Origin: an uncultured Pelagibacteraceae bacterium
Lineage (GTDB): Bacteria; Pseudomonadota; Alphaproteobacteria; Pelagibacterales; Pelagibacteraceae
NCBI GenBank assembly: GCA_902612345.1
Contig: CACMDE010000001.1
Span: 1-64,000 of the forward strand
Reading direction: 5' to 3'
Length of the DNA: 64,000 nucleotides
The notes under the pieces were generated by a model. It was not told the DNA's origin. It searched no databases and saw nothing but the letters and a program-made list of their open reading frames with translations. A program made the position numbers and the translations under genes. Shown here piece by piece: positions 19,958 through 33,294 of the stretch (positions within the stretch are counted from its first letter, which is position 1; every line of letters begins with the position of its first letter).

Positions 19958-21721
19958 ATGCCAAATTATAATGCACCGGTGGAAGACATGATGTTTCTTT
20001 TTGACAAGTTAAGAAACAACAAAAATTATAATGAAATAGAAAAATATAAAGAAGTCAATTCAGAACTTGTCAAAAATATATTAGATGAAGCGGCAAAAAT
20101 AAATCAAAATATAATTTTACCACTTGCTAAAATAGGCGATGAAAATCCAACAGTCTTAGAAAATGGTATTGTCAGGACACCACCTGGATATAAGGAGGCT
20201 TATTCAAAATTTATTGAAGATGGATGGACCTCTTTATCTTGCGATCCTAAGTATGGTGGTCAGGGAATGCCAAAGACAGTAAGTGCATTTTTTGATGAAA
20301 TGTTATCATCTGCAAGCTTATCATTTAAATTGTATAGTGAATTAAGTATTGGCGCTTATAATTGTATTAATCACCATGCTTCAGAAGAAATAAAAAATAA
20401 ATATTTACCTAAAATGGTTGAGGGCAAATGGAGTGGAACTATGTGTTTGACAGAACCAGTTTGTGGCACAGACTTAGGTTTACTCAAAACAAAAGCTGAA
20501 GAACAGAGTGATGGAACTTACAAATTAAATGGTCAAAAAATTTTTATTACATCCGGTGATCATGATTTGACTGAAAATATTATTCATCTAGTTATTGCAA
20601 GAGCAAATGACTCACCAAAAGGAACTAAAGGTATAAGTTTATTTTTGGTGCCAAAATTCAGAGTAAATAGCGATGGTTCATTGGGACAAAGAAATGGAAT
20701 TTCAACTGGATCCATCGAAAGCAAAATGGGTATAAAAGGATCAGCAACATGTGTTTTAAATTTTGATGATGCTGTTGGATATATGATTGGTCCAAAAAAT
20801 AAAGGTTTAAACTCGATGTTTACTATGATGAATTTAGAGAGGATTGTTGTTGGTATACAAGGACTAGGAATTTCAGAAATAGCTTATCAAAATTCATTAA
20901 GTTATGCCAAAGAAAGAAAGCAAGGCAAAACAAATAATAGCAAGTCAACAAATGGTGCAGATTTAATAATTGAACATGCTGACATTAGAAGATCGCTTCT
21001 TAATATGAAATCCATAATAGAGGGTGAAAGAGCACTATGTTTTTGGTTATCACAACAAACTGAGGTAAGTCTTTATCATAGTAATGAAGCTATTAAAAAG
21101 GAAGCATCTGATTACGTTTCTTTAATGACACCAGTAGTTAAAACAATGTTTACTGATTTGGGAATGGAAATAACAAGCGATGCAATGCAGGTTTTTGGTG
21201 GATATGGATATACTAAAGATCAAGGTATTGAGCAACTTTATAGAGATAATAGAATTACACCAATTTATGAGGGAACAAATTCTGTCCAGGCACTTGATTT
21301 AGTTTTTAGAAAATTAGTTAACAAAAATGGTGACGTAATCGATAAATATTTAAATATGATTAAGAATGATTTCAAAAAACCAGACGAAAAAATAAAACCA
21401 TTTATAGATGACTTTAATAATAGTTTAGAAATACTTAGCAATTTTACAATATGGATAAAAGATAAACTTAATAACTCAAAAGATGATGCGAGTGCTGCTT
21501 GTAATGATTATTTAAAAGCACTTGGTTTTGTTTCTATTGCTCATTCTTGGATAAAGGTTCTAGAAATTTGTTTTGATGACTTTGATAACAATAAATCGTT
21601 TTACGAAGACAAAATCCAAACTGCTAAATTTTATTTCAAAAGAGTGTTACCTAGAGCAGAAAATCACTTTAAAACAGCCACAACTGGAAGTGATTATATA
21701 ATGAACTTTAAATTTAATTAA
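19958..21721 (+). CDS. dmdC: Acyl-CoA dehydrogenase, 3-methylmercaptopropionyl-CoA dehydrogenase type
   Basis: Acyl-CoA dehydrogenase motifs (MCLTEPVCGTDLGLLKTKA, MQVFGGYGYTKDQGIEQLYRD) in an operon with dmdB and dmdA. Confidence 0.88.
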   Translation: MPNYNAPVEDMMFLFDKLRNNKNYNEIEKYKEVNSELVKNILDEAAKINQNIILPLAKIGDENPTVLENGIVRTPPGYKEAYSKFIEDGWTSLSCDPKYGGQGMPKTVSAFFDEMLSSASLSFKLYSELSIGAYNCINHHASEEIKNKYLPKMVEGKWSGTMCLTEPVCGTDLGLLKTKAEEQSDGTYKLNGQKIFITSGDHDLTENIIHLVIARANDSPKGTKGISLFLVPKFRVNSDGSLGQRNGISTGSIESKMGIKGSATCVLNFDDAVGYMIGPKNKGLNSMFTMMNLERIVVGIQGLGISEIAYQNSLSYAKERKQGKTNNSKSTNGADLIIEHADIRRSLLNMKSIIEGERALCFWLSQQTEVSLYHSNEAIKKEASDYVSLMTPVVKTMFTDLGMEITSDAMQVFGGYGYTKDQGIEQLYRDNRITPIYEGTNSVQALDLVFRKLVNKNGDVIDKYLNMIKNDFKKPDEKIKPFIDDFNNSLEILSNFTIWIKDKLNNSKDDASAACNDYLKALGFVSIAHSWIKVLEICFDDFDNNKSFYEDKIQTAKFYFKRVLPRAENHFKTATTGSDYIMNFKFN

Positions 21722-21722
21722 A

Positions 21723-23351
21723 ATGAATAACTACGAAACAAACCTAGAAAAAAATAATGCAAATTTTATTCCCTTGACTCCTTTAAGTTTTTTAGAGAGA
21801 GCAAAAGATATATATCCAAATTACGAAGCTCTTATTTATGAAACAAGAAGCTATACTTGGACAGAGGTTTACAAAAGATGTATTAAGTTTGCAAGCGCAC
21901 TAGAAAAAATTGGAGTAGGAAAAGGAGATACTGTTTCAGTAATGGCTTTTAATACTCCTGAAATTTTTGAAGCACATTATTCTGTGCCTATGACTGGGGC
22001 CGTTCTAAACACGATAAATGTAAGATTAGATGCAAAAACAGTCTCTTATATTCTTAACCATAGTGAGGCCAAAGTATTTATCGTTGATAGACAGTTGCAT
22101 TCAATTATTGAGAAAGCACTCACAGCAGTAGATAAAAAACCAATTATTATTGATATTCAAGATGATTTTGCAGATCAAACATTATTAAAAAAAATAGGCG
22201 AACATGAATATGAAAGTTTTTTAAAATCTGGAGATGAAAATTATGTTTGGAAAAGACCAAAAGATGAATGGGATGCAATTTCGTTGAATTATACATCTGG
22301 TACCACTGGCAATCCCAAGGGAGTGGTGTATCACCATAGAGGATCATATCTTATGTCTACTGGAAGTGCCGTTGCGTGGAATATGCCAAATAGATTAAAT
22401 TTCTTGACAGTTGTTCCAATGTTTCATTGTAATGGATGGGGCTATCCATGGACAATACCCATGCTAAATGGAAAGACCGTTTGTTTGAGAGCTATAGATA
22501 TAAAAAAAATATTTGAATTAATTGAAAAACACAAAATTACTCATTTTGGCGGAGCTCCAATAGTATTAAATATGATTACTGGAGCTTCTCAATCTGATCA
22601 AAAAAAATTAAATCATAAAGTTCATGTACTTACAGCCGGAGCTCCGCCTCCAAGCATAATATTTAAAAAAATGAAATCATTGGGTTTTGAAGTTATGCAT
22701 GTTTATGGATTAACAGAAACGTATGGTCATATTACTCAATGTGCTTGGAATGATGATTGGAGTTCATTTGATGAAGATAAGCAAAACGAAATTAAGGCAA
22801 GACAAGGAGTAAGATATCCAAACACTGAAGATGCAATGGTTTTAGACCCAGAGACTATGAAACCTGTTCCTAAAGATGGAAAATCAATGGGAGAAATTAT
22901 GATTAGAGGGAATATTGTTATGAAAGGTTATTTCAAAGATAAAGAGGCTACAGAAAAAGCAATGGCAAATGGATGGTTTCACTCTGGAGATTTAGCTGTA
23001 ATGCACCCTGATGGCTATATAAAGATACAAGATAGGTCAAAAGATATAATTATTTCAGGAGGTGAAAATATTTCCTCAATTGAGATTGAGAATACTTTAG
23101 CTAAGCATCCTGCGGTTTCTATAGCTGCGGTAGTCGCAAAATCTGATGAAAAATGGGGAGAAGTGCCTTGTGCTTTTATTGAAAAAGTAAAAGATAAAGA
23201 TGTTTCAGAAAAAGAATTAATAAATTTTTGTAAAGAGACCTTAGCTGGTTTTAAAGTTCCAAAAAAAATTGACTTTCGAGAATTGCCAAAAACATCTACA
23301 GGTAAAATCCAAAAATTTGAATTAAGAAAGATTGCTAAGGATTTAAACTAG
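21723..23351 (+). CDS. dmdB: Acyl-CoA synthetase, 3-methylmercaptopropionate-CoA ligase type
   Basis: AMP-binding motif NYTSGTTGNPKGVVYHHRG, GWFHSGDLAVMHPDGYIKIQDRSKDIIISGGENISS; directly before dmdA. Confidence 0.88.
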   Translation: MNNYETNLEKNNANFIPLTPLSFLERAKDIYPNYEALIYETRSYTWTEVYKRCIKFASALEKIGVGKGDTVSVMAFNTPEIFEAHYSVPMTGAVLNTINVRLDAKTVSYILNHSEAKVFIVDRQLHSIIEKALTAVDKKPIIIDIQDDFADQTLLKKIGEHEYESFLKSGDENYVWKRPKDEWDAISLNYTSGTTGNPKGVVYHHRGSYLMSTGSAVAWNMPNRLNFLTVVPMFHCNGWGYPWTIPMLNGKTVCLRAIDIKKIFELIEKHKITHFGGAPIVLNMITGASQSDQKKLNHKVHVLTAGAPPPSIIFKKMKSLGFEVMHVYGLTETYGHITQCAWNDDWSSFDEDKQNEIKARQGVRYPNTEDAMVLDPETMKPVPKDGKSMGEIMIRGNIVMKGYFKDKEATEKAMANGWFHSGDLAVMHPDGYIKIQDRSKDIIISGGENISSIEIENTLAKHPAVSIAAVVAKSDEKWGEVPCAFIEKVKDKDVSEKELINFCKETLAGFKVPKKIDFRELPKTSTGKIQKFELRKIAKDLN

Positions 23352-24461
23352 ATGAAAACATTTTCTATTGCTAAATCAAGACGGTTAAGAAGTACTCCTT
23401 ATACATCTCGAATTGAAAAACAAGGTGTTACAGCCTACACTTCTTATAACCATATGCTATTACCAGCAGCCTTTGGATCTCTAGTAGATTCATATCACCA
23501 TTTAAAAAAAAATGTTCAGATATGGGATGTTGCTGGTGAAAGGCAAGTGGAGGTGAGCGGAAAAGACTCAGCCAAACTAGTTCAAATGATGACATGTCGA
23601 GATTTATCAAAATCAAAAGATGGAAGATGCTATTATTGCCCTATCATAGACGATAATGCTGGAATAATTAATGACCCTGTTGTGTTAAGGTTAAGTAAGG
23701 ATCGATGGTGGATTTCAATTGCAGACTCTGATGTAATTTTATTTGCGAAGGGTTTAGCAATAGGAAATAAATTTGATGTAAAAATATTTGAACCGAATGT
23801 AGATATTATGGCTATACAAGGTCCCAAGTCATTTGAATTAATGGAAAAAATTTTTGGAGAAAAAATAACTAAATTAAAATTTTTTGGTTTCGATTATTTT
23901 TTATTTAAAGGAATAAAACATTTAATTGCAAGATCAGGATGGTCTAAGCAGGGTGGTTATGAAATTTACGTAGAGAATACGAAATCTGGATTAGAACTTT
24001 ATGATCATTTTTTTGAAATCGGAAAGGAATTTGATATAAAGCCAGGATGCCCAAATCTCATTGAGAGAATAGAAAGTGGACTTTTATCATATGGTAATGA
24101 TATAGATCTTTACGATAATCCTTTTGAATGTGGATTTGATAAATATGTAAATTTGGACTCCAATGTTAGTTTTCTAGGTAAAGATAAGTTAAAAAAGATT
24201 AAGTCTAATGGAATCAAAAGAAAGTTAATGGGTCTAATTATCGATGCAAATGAAATTAGTATGACAAAATCTTTGGAAGTTAAAAATGAAAAAAATAACA
24301 TAATTGGAGAATTAAGATCGGCATGTTTCTCTCCACATTTTAATAAAGTCATTGGTATTGCTATGATTAATAAGCCATTCTTTGAACCATCTCAAACTGT
24401 GAAAGTTGATATAAATGGCAATATATGCAATGGAAAAGTTTGTGATTTACCTTTCATCTAG
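23352..24461 (+). CDS. dmdA: Dimethylsulfoniopropionate demethylase (GcvT-like fold)
   Basis: Recognisable SAR11-type DmdA sequence: [70 protein letters not shown] and [14 protein letters not shown]. Confidence 0.93.
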   Translation: MKTFSIAKSRRLRSTPYTSRIEKQGVTAYTSYNHMLLPAAFGSLVDSYHHLKKNVQIWDVAGERQVEVSGKDSAKLVQMMTCRDLSKSKDGRCYYCPIIDDNAGIINDPVVLRLSKDRWWISIADSDVILFAKGLAIGNKFDVKIFEPNVDIMAIQGPKSFELMEKIFGEKITKLKFFGFDYFLFKGIKHLIARSGWSKQGGYEIYVENTKSGLELYDHFFEIGKEFDIKPGCPNLIERIESGLLSYGNDIDLYDNPFECGFDKYVNLDSNVSFLGKDKLKKIKSNGIKRKLMGLIIDANEISMTKSLEVKNEKNNIIGELRSACFSPHFNKVIGIAMINKPFFEPSQTVKVDINGNICNGKVCDLPFI

Positions 24462-24481
24462 TATAACATCACAGAATTATC

Positions 24482-25480
24482 ATGAATATTTGTATTGTAG
24501 GAGCAACTGGAAACGTAGGTAGAAAAATTTTAGATGTTCTAGAAAAAAAAAATTTTTCTTTTGATCAACTTTATTTAGTCGCTTCAGAAAAAAGTGCTGG
24601 AAAAAAAATTCTTTTTAAAAAAAAAGAATATTTAATATCTAATTTAGAAGAGTTTGATTTTTCTAAATGTGATATTACTTTTTTTTCAGCAGGCGGAAAA
24701 ATAGCAGAAAAGTTTGCAGAAAAAGCAGCTAAACACTCAATTGTAATTGATAATTCAAGTTTTTTTAGAATGGATCCAGATGTTCCATTAATCGTACCAC
24801 AAGTGAACTATAATGAACTTAAAAATATAAAAAAAAATATAATTGCAAATGCGAATTGTTCAACCATTCAGATGGTAATTGCATTAAAACCATTACACGA
24901 AGTATTTAAAATAAAAAGAATAGTTGTTTCAACTTATCAATCAGTTTCTGGGGCTGGCAAAGATCCAATGGATGAACTTATAGATCAAACTAAACTTGCT
25001 TTAGAAAATAAAAAAATTGATTCTAAAAATTTTACTAAGCAAATTGCTTTTAATGCAATTCCGCATATTGATAGTTTCTCCAATGAGGGTTACACAAAAG
25101 AAGAAATGAAAATGATTAATGAAACACAAAAAATATTAGATAAAAATATTAATGTAACAGCTACCTGCGTTAGAGTTCCAGTAATGGTCTCACATGCAGA
25201 ATCAGTAAATGTAGAGTTCGAAAAAGAATTTACTTTGGAGAAAGTAATTAACTTATTGATTAATGCAGAGGGTTGTAAAGTTATAAATGAGCAAGTAGAC
25301 GGGGGATATGCAACTCAGATTGAAGCAGAAGGTAAAGATGAAACATTTATTTCTAGAATAAGACAAGATAATACCAATGATAAAGCTATAAATCTTTGGA
25401 TAGTCTCAGATAATTTACTTAGAGGTGCGGCTCTTAACGCTGTAGAAATAGCAGAGGCATATATTAAAACAAAGCAATGA
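24482..25480 (+). CDS. asd: Aspartate-semialdehyde dehydrogenase
   Basis: VGATGNVGRKIL, NANCSTIQMVIALKPLH, STYQSVSGAGKD. Confidence 0.95.
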   Translation: MNICIVGATGNVGRKILDVLEKKNFSFDQLYLVASEKSAGKKILFKKKEYLISNLEEFDFSKCDITFFSAGGKIAEKFAEKAAKHSIVIDNSSFFRMDPDVPLIVPQVNYNELKNIKKNIIANANCSTIQMVIALKPLHEVFKIKRIVVSTYQSVSGAGKDPMDELIDQTKLALENKKIDSKNFTKQIAFNAIPHIDSFSNEGYTKEEMKMINETQKILDKNINVTATCVRVPVMVSHAESVNVEFEKEFTLEKVINLLINAEGCKVINEQVDGGYATQIEAEGKDETFISRIRQDNTNDKAINLWIVSDNLLRGAALNAVEIAEAYIKTKQ

Positions 25481-25857
25481 ATAACAATCCACTTTCACCT
25501 CATATACAAATATATAATTGGCATATCTCGTCATTAGTTTCTATTTCCCATAGGATAACAGGTGTAATTAATACTTTAGCATTATCCTTAATTTGCTTTT
25601 GGGTATGGATATTACTTTTTGGAAATGAAAGTTATGAAATTGTATTTAATTTCTTTAATTCGTTTGTTGGTAAATTTTTTATTATTGGTTTTATTTGGTC
25701 TTACTCTTTTCAAATACTTAGTGAAATTAGACACTGGTTTTGGGATTTGGGATATGGTTTTGAGTTAAAAACTTCTAAAATTACTGGAGTTTTAGTAATT
25801 TTGGGATCTATAGTTATTACAGTAGTTTTATATTCAACAAGAGGAGTTTTATTTTAA
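25477..25857 (+). CDS. sdhC: Succinate dehydrogenase cytochrome b556 subunit
   Basis: PLSPHIQIYNWHISSLVSISHRITGV. Confidence 0.92.
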   Translation: MNNNPLSPHIQIYNWHISSLVSISHRITGVINTLALSLICFWVWILLFGNESYEIVFNFFNSFVGKFFIIGFIWSYSFQILSEIRHWFWDLGYGFELKTSKITGVLVILGSIVITVVLYSTRGVLF

Positions 25858-26180
25858 TGTTACGCGCAACAAAAAAATGGCTATTATTAAAAATAAGCTC
25901 GGTAATTATGGTTCCTTTTATGATATGGTTTTTACTTAAGTTTGTGTCTATTTATGATAACAATTATCAAATTATCATAGAATTTTTTTTAGACCCTCTA
26001 AGCGCAGTAATATTTTCAATATTTATTGTCATTACTTTCTTTCATTCGGCTTTGACCATCAGCGAAATATTTGAAGATTATATTAATAGCGAAAAAACCA
26101 GAAAATTTGCAAATATGATGGTTTATTTGTCATCTTTTATTATTCCTGCAATTACAATAATTACCCTTTACAAGTTATAA
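25857..26180 (+). CDS. sdhD: Succinate dehydrogenase membrane anchor subunit
   Basis: 3-TM protein between sdhC and sdh[14 protein letters not shown]. Confidence 0.88.
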   Translation: MLRATKKWLLLKISSVIMVPFMIWFLLKFVSIYDNNYQIIIEFFLDPLSAVIFSIFIVITFFHSALTISEIFEDYINSEKTRKFANMMVYLSSFIIPAITIITLYKL

Positions 26181-26182
26181 AA

Positions 26183-27958
26183 ATGAAATCTTATAAAATT
26201 ATAGATCACAATTATGATGTTGTTGTTTTAGGCGCTGGAGGTTCAGGCCTTAGAGCAGCTGTTGGACTTAGCGAAGCTGGTTTAAAGACCGCCTGCATAT
26301 CAAAAGTTTTTCCAACTAGAAGTCATACCTCAGCTGCACAAGGAGGGATTTCCGCAGCTTTAGGAAATATGGGTGAAGATGACTGGCGTTGGCACATGTA
26401 TGACACAGTTAAAGGATCCGACTGGCTAGGAGATCAAGATTCAATAGAATATTTATGCAAAGAAGCGCCGAGAGCAGTACTTGAATTAGAACAATACGGA
26501 GTACCATTTAGTAGAACAGAAGATGGAAAAATTTATCAAAGACCTTTTGGAGGTATGACAAAAAATTACGGTAATGGAACTGTACAGAGAACCTGTGCAG
26601 CTGCTGACAGAACTGGACATGCAATTCTACACACACTTTACGGACAGGCATTAAAACATAATACAGAGTTTTTTATTGAGTATTTTGCTTTAGATCTTTT
26701 GATGAAAGATGGTCAATGTAAAGGTTTAATTGCATGGAATTTAAACGATGGAACTTTACATCGTTTTAGATCGCATATTACAATTATTGCTACAGGTGGA
26801 TACGGAAAAGTTTACTATTCTGCTACTTCTGCACATACTTGTACTGGAGATGGAAATGCAATGGTGTTGAGGGCAGGTCTTCCTTTGCAAGATATGGAGT
26901 TTGTTCAATTTCATCCTACTGGAATTTACGGTCATGGAACTTTAATTTCAGAAGGAGTGAGAGGTGAAGGTGGATATCTTTTAAATTCCAAGGGCGAAAG
27001 GTTTATGGAAAAATATGCGCCTAAAGCAAAAGATTTAGCTTCCAGAGATGTTGTTAGTAGATCAATAGCAATTGAAATTAATGAAGGAAGAGGAGTTGGT
27101 AAAGATAAAGATCATGTACATCTTCACTTAAATCACTTAGACCCAAAAGTTATTGATGAAAGATTACCTGGAATTGCAGAGTCGTCAAGATTGTTTGCAA
27201 ATGTTGACGTAACTAAAGAGCCAATCCCGGTAGTTCCAACTGTTCATTATAATATGGGTGGTATACCTACAAATTATAAGGCAGAAGTATTAACCGTAAA
27301 CGGTTCAGAGAAAACAGTCCCAGGACTAATGGCAATTGGAGAAGCTGCATGTGTTTCTGTTCATGGGGCAAATAGACTGGGTTCAAACTCGTTAATTGAT
27401 TTGGTTGTTTTTGGTAGAGCTGCCGCAAAAAGAGCTGCAGAGTTAGTTAAACCAGGAATGCCTCACGAGGATATTCCAATTTCAGAAACTGAAAAGTGTT
27501 TAGAAAGATTTGATAGTTTAAGAAATGGTAGTGGTGATAACAGAACAGCAGATTTAAGATTATCTATGCAAAAAACTATGCAATCAAAATGTGCTGTTTT
27601 TAGAACTGACAAAACATTAAAAGAAGGAGTTGAAGAAATCAGAAAACCATATGAAGGAATGGATAATATAAATGTAAAAGATAAATCGCTTATATTTAAC
27701 ACTGATTTAGTAGAAACATTAGAGTTTGATAATTTAATCAGACAGGCAATAACAACAATGGATTCAGCGTATAGTAGAAAAGAAAGTAGAGGGGCGCACG
27801 CAAGAGAGGATTATCCAACCAGAGATGACAACAATTATATGAAGCATACTCTATCTTGGTGCGAAGGTAGTAACTCTAAAATTGCTTATAGAGAAGTTCA
27901 TAAATCTACTTTATCAAATGAAGTTCAATATTTTCCACCACAAGAAAGAGTTTATTAA
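26183..27958 (+). CDS. sdhA: Succinate dehydrogenase flavoprotein subunit
   Basis: [61 protein letters not shown]. Confidence 0.97.
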   Translation: MKSYKIIDHNYDVVVLGAGGSGLRAAVGLSEAGLKTACISKVFPTRSHTSAAQGGISAALGNMGEDDWRWHMYDTVKGSDWLGDQDSIEYLCKEAPRAVLELEQYGVPFSRTEDGKIYQRPFGGMTKNYGNGTVQRTCAAADRTGHAILHTLYGQALKHNTEFFIEYFALDLLMKDGQCKGLIAWNLNDGTLHRFRSHITIIATGGYGKVYYSATSAHTCTGDGNAMVLRAGLPLQDMEFVQFHPTGIYGHGTLISEGVRGEGGYLLNSKGERFMEKYAPKAKDLASRDVVSRSIAIEINEGRGVGKDKDHVHLHLNHLDPKVIDERLPGIAESSRLFANVDVTKEPIPVVPTVHYNMGGIPTNYKAEVLTVNGSEKTVPGLMAIGEAACVSVHGANRLGSNSLIDLVVFGRAAAKRAAELVKPGMPHEDIPISETEKCLERFDSLRNGSGDNRTADLRLSMQKTMQSKCAVFRTDKTLKEGVEEIRKPYEGMDNINVKDKSLIFNTDLVETLEFDNLIRQAITTMDSAYSRKESRGAHAREDYPTRDDNNYMKHTLSWCEGSNSKIAYREVHKSTLSNEVQYFPPQERVY

Positions 27959-28731
27959 TGGTCCAAATTAATCTTCCAAAAAAATCGGAAATTAAAAAAG
28001 GTCATTATTATAAAGATAAAACAGGTTCTAAAAATATAAGGAAAGTTAATATTTATAGATGGGATCCAGCAACAGGAGGAAATCCTAGAATCGATACCTA
28101 TGAAGTTGATATGGATAATTGTCCTTCAAAAGTTCTAGATTTGTTAAATAAGATTAAGAATGAAATCGATCCTTCTATTGCATACAGAAGGTCCTGTGCG
28201 CATGGCGTATGTGGCTCTTGCGCGATGAACATGGATGGAAAAAATGGTCTAGCTTGTACTAAACCTCATTCAGAAATAAGGGGAGATATAAATATTTATC
28301 CACTACCTCATTTGAAGGTTTTAAAAGATCTTATTGGAGATTTAAGCACTCTTTACAAGCAATATGAGTCAGTTCAGCCATGGTTAAAAACTACGAAAAA
28401 AATTAGTGATACTGAACATCTTCAATCTAAAAATGATAGATCTAAATTAGATGGTTTATATGAATGTATAATGTGTGCATGTTGTTCTACGTCATGCCCA
28501 AGTTACTGGTGGAATGGTGATAAATATTTAGGACCTGCAGTTTTGTTACAAGCTTATAGATGGATAATTGATAGCAGAGATGAAGATAGAAAAGAAAGAT
28601 TAAAAAAAGTTGCTGATGAATTGAAGCTTTATAGATGCCATACAATTATGAACTGTACTAATGCTTGTCCAAAAGGATTAAATCCAGCAAAAGCTATTGC
28701 ATCAATTAAAAAAATGCTTGCAACTAGCTGA
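27958..28731 (+). CDS. sdhB: Succinate dehydrogenase iron-sulfur subunit
   Basis: [50 protein letters not shown]. Confidence 0.97.
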   Translation: MVQINLPKKSEIKKGHYYKDKTGSKNIRKVNIYRWDPATGGNPRIDTYEVDMDNCPSKVLDLLNKIKNEIDPSIAYRRSCAHGVCGSCAMNMDGKNGLACTKPHSEIRGDINIYPLPHLKVLKDLIGDLSTLYKQYESVQPWLKTTKKISDTEHLQSKNDRSKLDGLYECIMCACCSTSCPSYWWNGDKYLGPAVLLQAYRWIIDSRDEDRKERLKKVADELKLYRCHTIMNCTNACPKGLNPAKAIASIKKMLATS

Positions 28732-28753
28732 TTATATATTTAAATAATTTCCA

Positions 28754-30247
28754 ATGAATTTAATACAACATTACATTAATGGTAAAGTTGTTCCAGGAGA
28801 CTCCAAAAGAAAAGGTAAAGTATTTAATCCTGCAACTGGAAATCAAGATTCAGAAGTTTTACTAGGAGCAAAATCTGATTTAGATAAAGCTGTCGAATAT
28901 GCAAAAAATGCTTTTTTAAGTTGGTCATCAAAACCACCGATTCAAAGAGCAAGAATAATTTTTAAATATAAAGAATTAATTGAAAAACATTCTGACGAAT
29001 TAACAAAGCTTATTGTTTCTGAGCATGGTAAAGTTTATGGTGATGCAAAAGGTTCGCTCACTAGAGGTTTAGAAGTTGTTGAGTTTGCCTGTGGAATACC
29101 TCAAATGCTAAAAGGTGAATTCACTGAAAATGTTGGAACTGAGATTGACAGTTGGTCAATTAGACAACCTTTGGGAGTTTGTGCTGGCATAACTCCTTTT
29201 AATTTTCCAGCCATGGTACCAATGTGGATGTTTCCAATGGCAATAGCGTGTGGAAATACATTTATATTAAAACCTTCAGAAAAAGATCCATCCTGCTCAC
29301 TTAGATTAGCAGAATTATTTACAGAAGCTGGTTTACCAGAAGGTGTTTTAAATGTCATAAATGGAGATAAAGAAGTTGTAGATGCAATATTGGCCAATAA
29401 AGATATTCAAGCCGTTAGTTTTGTGGGATCTACTCCTATCGCAAAATATATTTATGAAACAGCTGCAAAAAATGAAAAAAGGGTTCAAGCATTAGGCGGA
29501 GCTAAAAACCATTGTGTTGTAATGCCAGACTGTGATTTGGATCAAGCTGTGAATGGTTTAATGGGGGCAGCTTATGGATCTGCAGGTGAGAGGTGTATGG
29601 CACAATCAGTTGCTGTAGCAGTTGGTAATATTGGAGATAAACTTGTTAACGAATTAGCAAAAAAAGTAGAATTATTAAAGGTAGGTCCAGGTATGGATAA
29701 AAACTCAGAAATGGGTCCTTTAGTTACAAAAGAACATCTGGAAAAAGTTAAAGGGTATGTCGATTTAGGAGTGAAAGAAGGAGCTAATTTAGTTGTTGAT
29801 GGTAGAAATATTAAACTTCAGGGTTATGAAAATGGATTTTATATAGGTGGTTGTTTGTTTGATAATGTAAAAAAAGACATGAGAATTTATAAAGAGGAAA
29901 TATTCGGGCCAGTTCTATCAGTTGTAAGAGCGAAAGATTTTGATGAGGCTACAAAATTAATAAATGAACACGAATTTGGAAATGGTACAAGTATTTATAC
30001 TAGAGATGGGGATGTGGGCAGAACTTTTGCAAGTAAAATTAAAGTTGGTATGGTGGGAATTAATATTCCAATTCCTGTACCAGTTGCCTTTCATAGTTTC
30101 GGTGGATGGAAAAGATCTTTATTTGGGGACCAGCATATGCATGGTCCAGAAGGTGTAAGGTTTTATACAAAATTAAAAACAATTACTTCAAGATGGCCTT
30201 CTGGTGTTAGATCGAACCCAGAGTTTGTTATGCCCACAATGAAATAA
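28754..30247 (+). CDS. mmsA: Methylmalonate-semialdehyde dehydrogenase (CoA acylating)
   Basis: GVCAGITPFNFPAMVPMWMFPMAIACGNTFILKPSEKDPS, GSAGERCMAQSVAV. Confidence 0.93.
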   Translation: MNLIQHYINGKVVPGDSKRKGKVFNPATGNQDSEVLLGAKSDLDKAVEYAKNAFLSWSSKPPIQRARIIFKYKELIEKHSDELTKLIVSEHGKVYGDAKGSLTRGLEVVEFACGIPQMLKGEFTENVGTEIDSWSIRQPLGVCAGITPFNFPAMVPMWMFPMAIACGNTFILKPSEKDPSCSLRLAELFTEAGLPEGVLNVINGDKEVVDAILANKDIQAVSFVGSTPIAKYIYETAAKNEKRVQALGGAKNHCVVMPDCDLDQAVNGLMGAAYGSAGERCMAQSVAVAVGNIGDKLVNELAKKVELLKVGPGMDKNSEMGPLVTKEHLEKVKGYVDLGVKEGANLVVDGRNIKLQGYENGFYIGGCLFDNVKKDMRIYKEEIFGPVLSVVRAKDFDEATKLINEHEFGNGTSIYTRDGDVGRTFASKIKVGMVGINIPIPVPVAFHSFGGWKRSLFGDQHMHGPEGVRFYTKLKTITSRWPSGVRSNPEFVMPTMK

Positions 30248-31225
<978 letters not shown>

Positions 31226-32386
31226 ATGAACATTCACGAGCATCAGGCTAAACAGATTTTAAAAAAATATGGTGCTACGGTGCCAAATGGTGTTTTTGGG
31301 TTCTCATCTGATGAAATTGTTGAAAAAGCTAAAAAACTAAATACAAAAAAATATGTTTTGAAAGCTCAAATTCATGCTGGTGGAAGAGGAAAAGCTGGAG
31401 GGGTTAAAATACTAGATAATATTCAAGATTTAACCTCAGCTTCAAAGGAAATGTTGGGGAAAGTTTTGATTACACATCAAACTGGGCCTGCTGGTAAGGA
31501 AGTAAAAAGACTATACGTTGAAGAATCTTCAAATATAAAAAAAGAGTTTTATCTTTCTTGTTTAGTTGATCGTGCGAGTTCAAAAATAGCATTCATATCA
31601 AGTGATCAAGGAGGAATGGATATTGAAGAAGTTGCAAAATCAAATCCAGAAAAAATTATAACTACAAAAGTAGATTTACTTGATGATATAAAAGAGGAAG
31701 ATTGTAGAAAAATAATTAAAATTTTTAATTTAGACGATAACGTATCTATACAAGGAATTAAATTAATAAAATCTATATATAAAATGTTTATTTCTACAGA
31801 TGCAAACTTAGTTGAGATTAATCCATTAATTTTAACAGAAGAAAATGATTTACTTTGTCTAGATGCTAAAATGAATTTTGATGACAATTCGATATTTAGA
31901 CATCCAGAAATTTTTGAATTAAGAGATTTAAATGAAGAAGATCCAGCAGAGATAGAAGCAAGTAAACATGATTTAGCTTACATAAAATTAGATGGAAGCA
32001 TAGGATGTATGGTGAACGGAGCTGGTTTAGCTATGGCAACAATGGATATTATTAAGCTATATGGAGAAGAGCCTGCAAATTTTTTAGACGTTGGTGGTGG
32101 AGCATCGAAAGAAAAAGTTTCTGCTGCATTTAAAATTATTCTTTCAGATAAAAATGTTAAAGGAATCTTAATTAATATATTTGGAGGTATCATGAGATGT
32201 GATGTTCTTGCTCAAGGAGTTGTTGATGCTGCGAAAGAAATTAAAATTAATGTGCCATTAGTTGTAAGACTAGCTGGAACAAATTTTTTAGAAGGAAAAA
32301 AAATTTTGGATGGTTCTGGTTTGGAAATAATTTCAGCTTCAGATTTATCAGATGCCGCTCAAAAAATTGTTAAGGAAATTAAGTAA
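31226..32386 (+). CDS. sucC: Succinyl-CoA ligase beta subunit
   Basis: [49 protein letters not shown]. Confidence 0.96.
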   Translation: MNIHEHQAKQILKKYGATVPNGVFGFSSDEIVEKAKKLNTKKYVLKAQIHAGGRGKAGGVKILDNIQDLTSASKEMLGKVLITHQTGPAGKEVKRLYVEESSNIKKEFYLSCLVDRASSKIAFISSDQGGMDIEEVAKSNPEKIITTKVDLLDDIKEEDCRKIIKIFNLDDNVSIQGIKLIKSIYKMFISTDANLVEINPLILTEENDLLCLDAKMNFDDNSIFRHPEIFELRDLNEEDPAEIEASKHDLAYIKLDGSIGCMVNGAGLAMATMDIIKLYGEEPANFLDVGGGASKEKVSAAFKIILSDKNVKGILINIFGGIMRCDVLAQGVVDAAKEIKINVPLVVRLAGTNFLEGKKILDGSGLEIISASDLSDAAQKIVKEIK

Positions 32387-33261
32387 TGTCAATTCTAGTC
32401 AATAAAGATACAAATGTAATATGCCAAGGATTTACAGGTTCACATGGCACCTTTCATTCTGAGCAATCTATTAAATATGGAACTAATCTTGTAGGCGGCG
32501 TTACTCCAAACAAAGGGGGACAAATACATTTAGAAAGACCAGTCTTTAATACAGTACAAGAAGCAAAGAATGAAACTGGAGCAAACGCAACTATGATTTA
32601 TGTTCCTGCAAAATTTGCATCAGCCGCTATCATAGAGGCAATAGATGCTTCTATGGAGTTAATTGTTTGTATAACTGAAGGAATACCAATTTTAGACATG
32701 CTTAAGGTTAAGCAGAAATTATCAGGATCTAACTCCAGGTTAATAGGCCCAAACTGTCCTGGAATTATAACTCCAGATGAATGTAAAATTGGAATAATGC
32801 CTGGAAATATACATAAAAAAGGATCAGTAGGAATAGTCTCAAGATCTGGAACTTTAACTTATGAAGCTGTAGCTCAAACAACAGCAAACGGTTTAGGCCA
32901 ATCAACATGCGTAGGTATTGGTGGAGACCCTATTAATGGAACAAATTTTATTGATTGTTTAGATTTATTTTTGAATGATCCTAAAACCGAGTCTATTTTA
33001 ATGATAGGTGAAATTGGTGGAACAGCAGAAGAAGAGGCCTCTGATTTTATTAAAAATCACAAAATTAAAAAACCAATGGTTGGATTTATTGCAGGAGTTA
33101 CTGCTCCACCAGGTCGTAGAATGGGCCATGCAGGTGCCATAATAGCAGGAGGAAAAGGTGGTGCTTCAGAAAAAATAAAAACCATGGAAGATGCAGGTAT
33201 TACAATTGCAAAATCACCAGCAGATATAGGAAAAACTCTTTTAAACAAATTGTCTAATTGA
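32386..33261 (+). CDS. sucD: Succinyl-CoA ligase alpha subunit
   Basis: [52 protein letters not shown]. Confidence 0.96.
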   Translation: MSILVNKDTNVICQGFTGSHGTFHSEQSIKYGTNLVGGVTPNKGGQIHLERPVFNTVQEAKNETGANATMIYVPAKFASAAIIEAIDASMELIVCITEGIPILDMLKVKQKLSGSNSRLIGPNCPGIITPDECKIGIMPGNIHKKGSVGIVSRSGTLTYEAVAQTTANGLGQSTCVGIGGDPINGTNFIDCLDLFLNDPKTESILMIGEIGGTAEEEASDFIKNHKIKKPMVGFIAGVTAPPGRRMGHAGAIIAGGKGGASEKIKTMEDAGITIAKSPADIGKTLLNKLSN

Positions 33262-33294
33262 AATACTTAGATATCATCAATATAATATTAAAAA

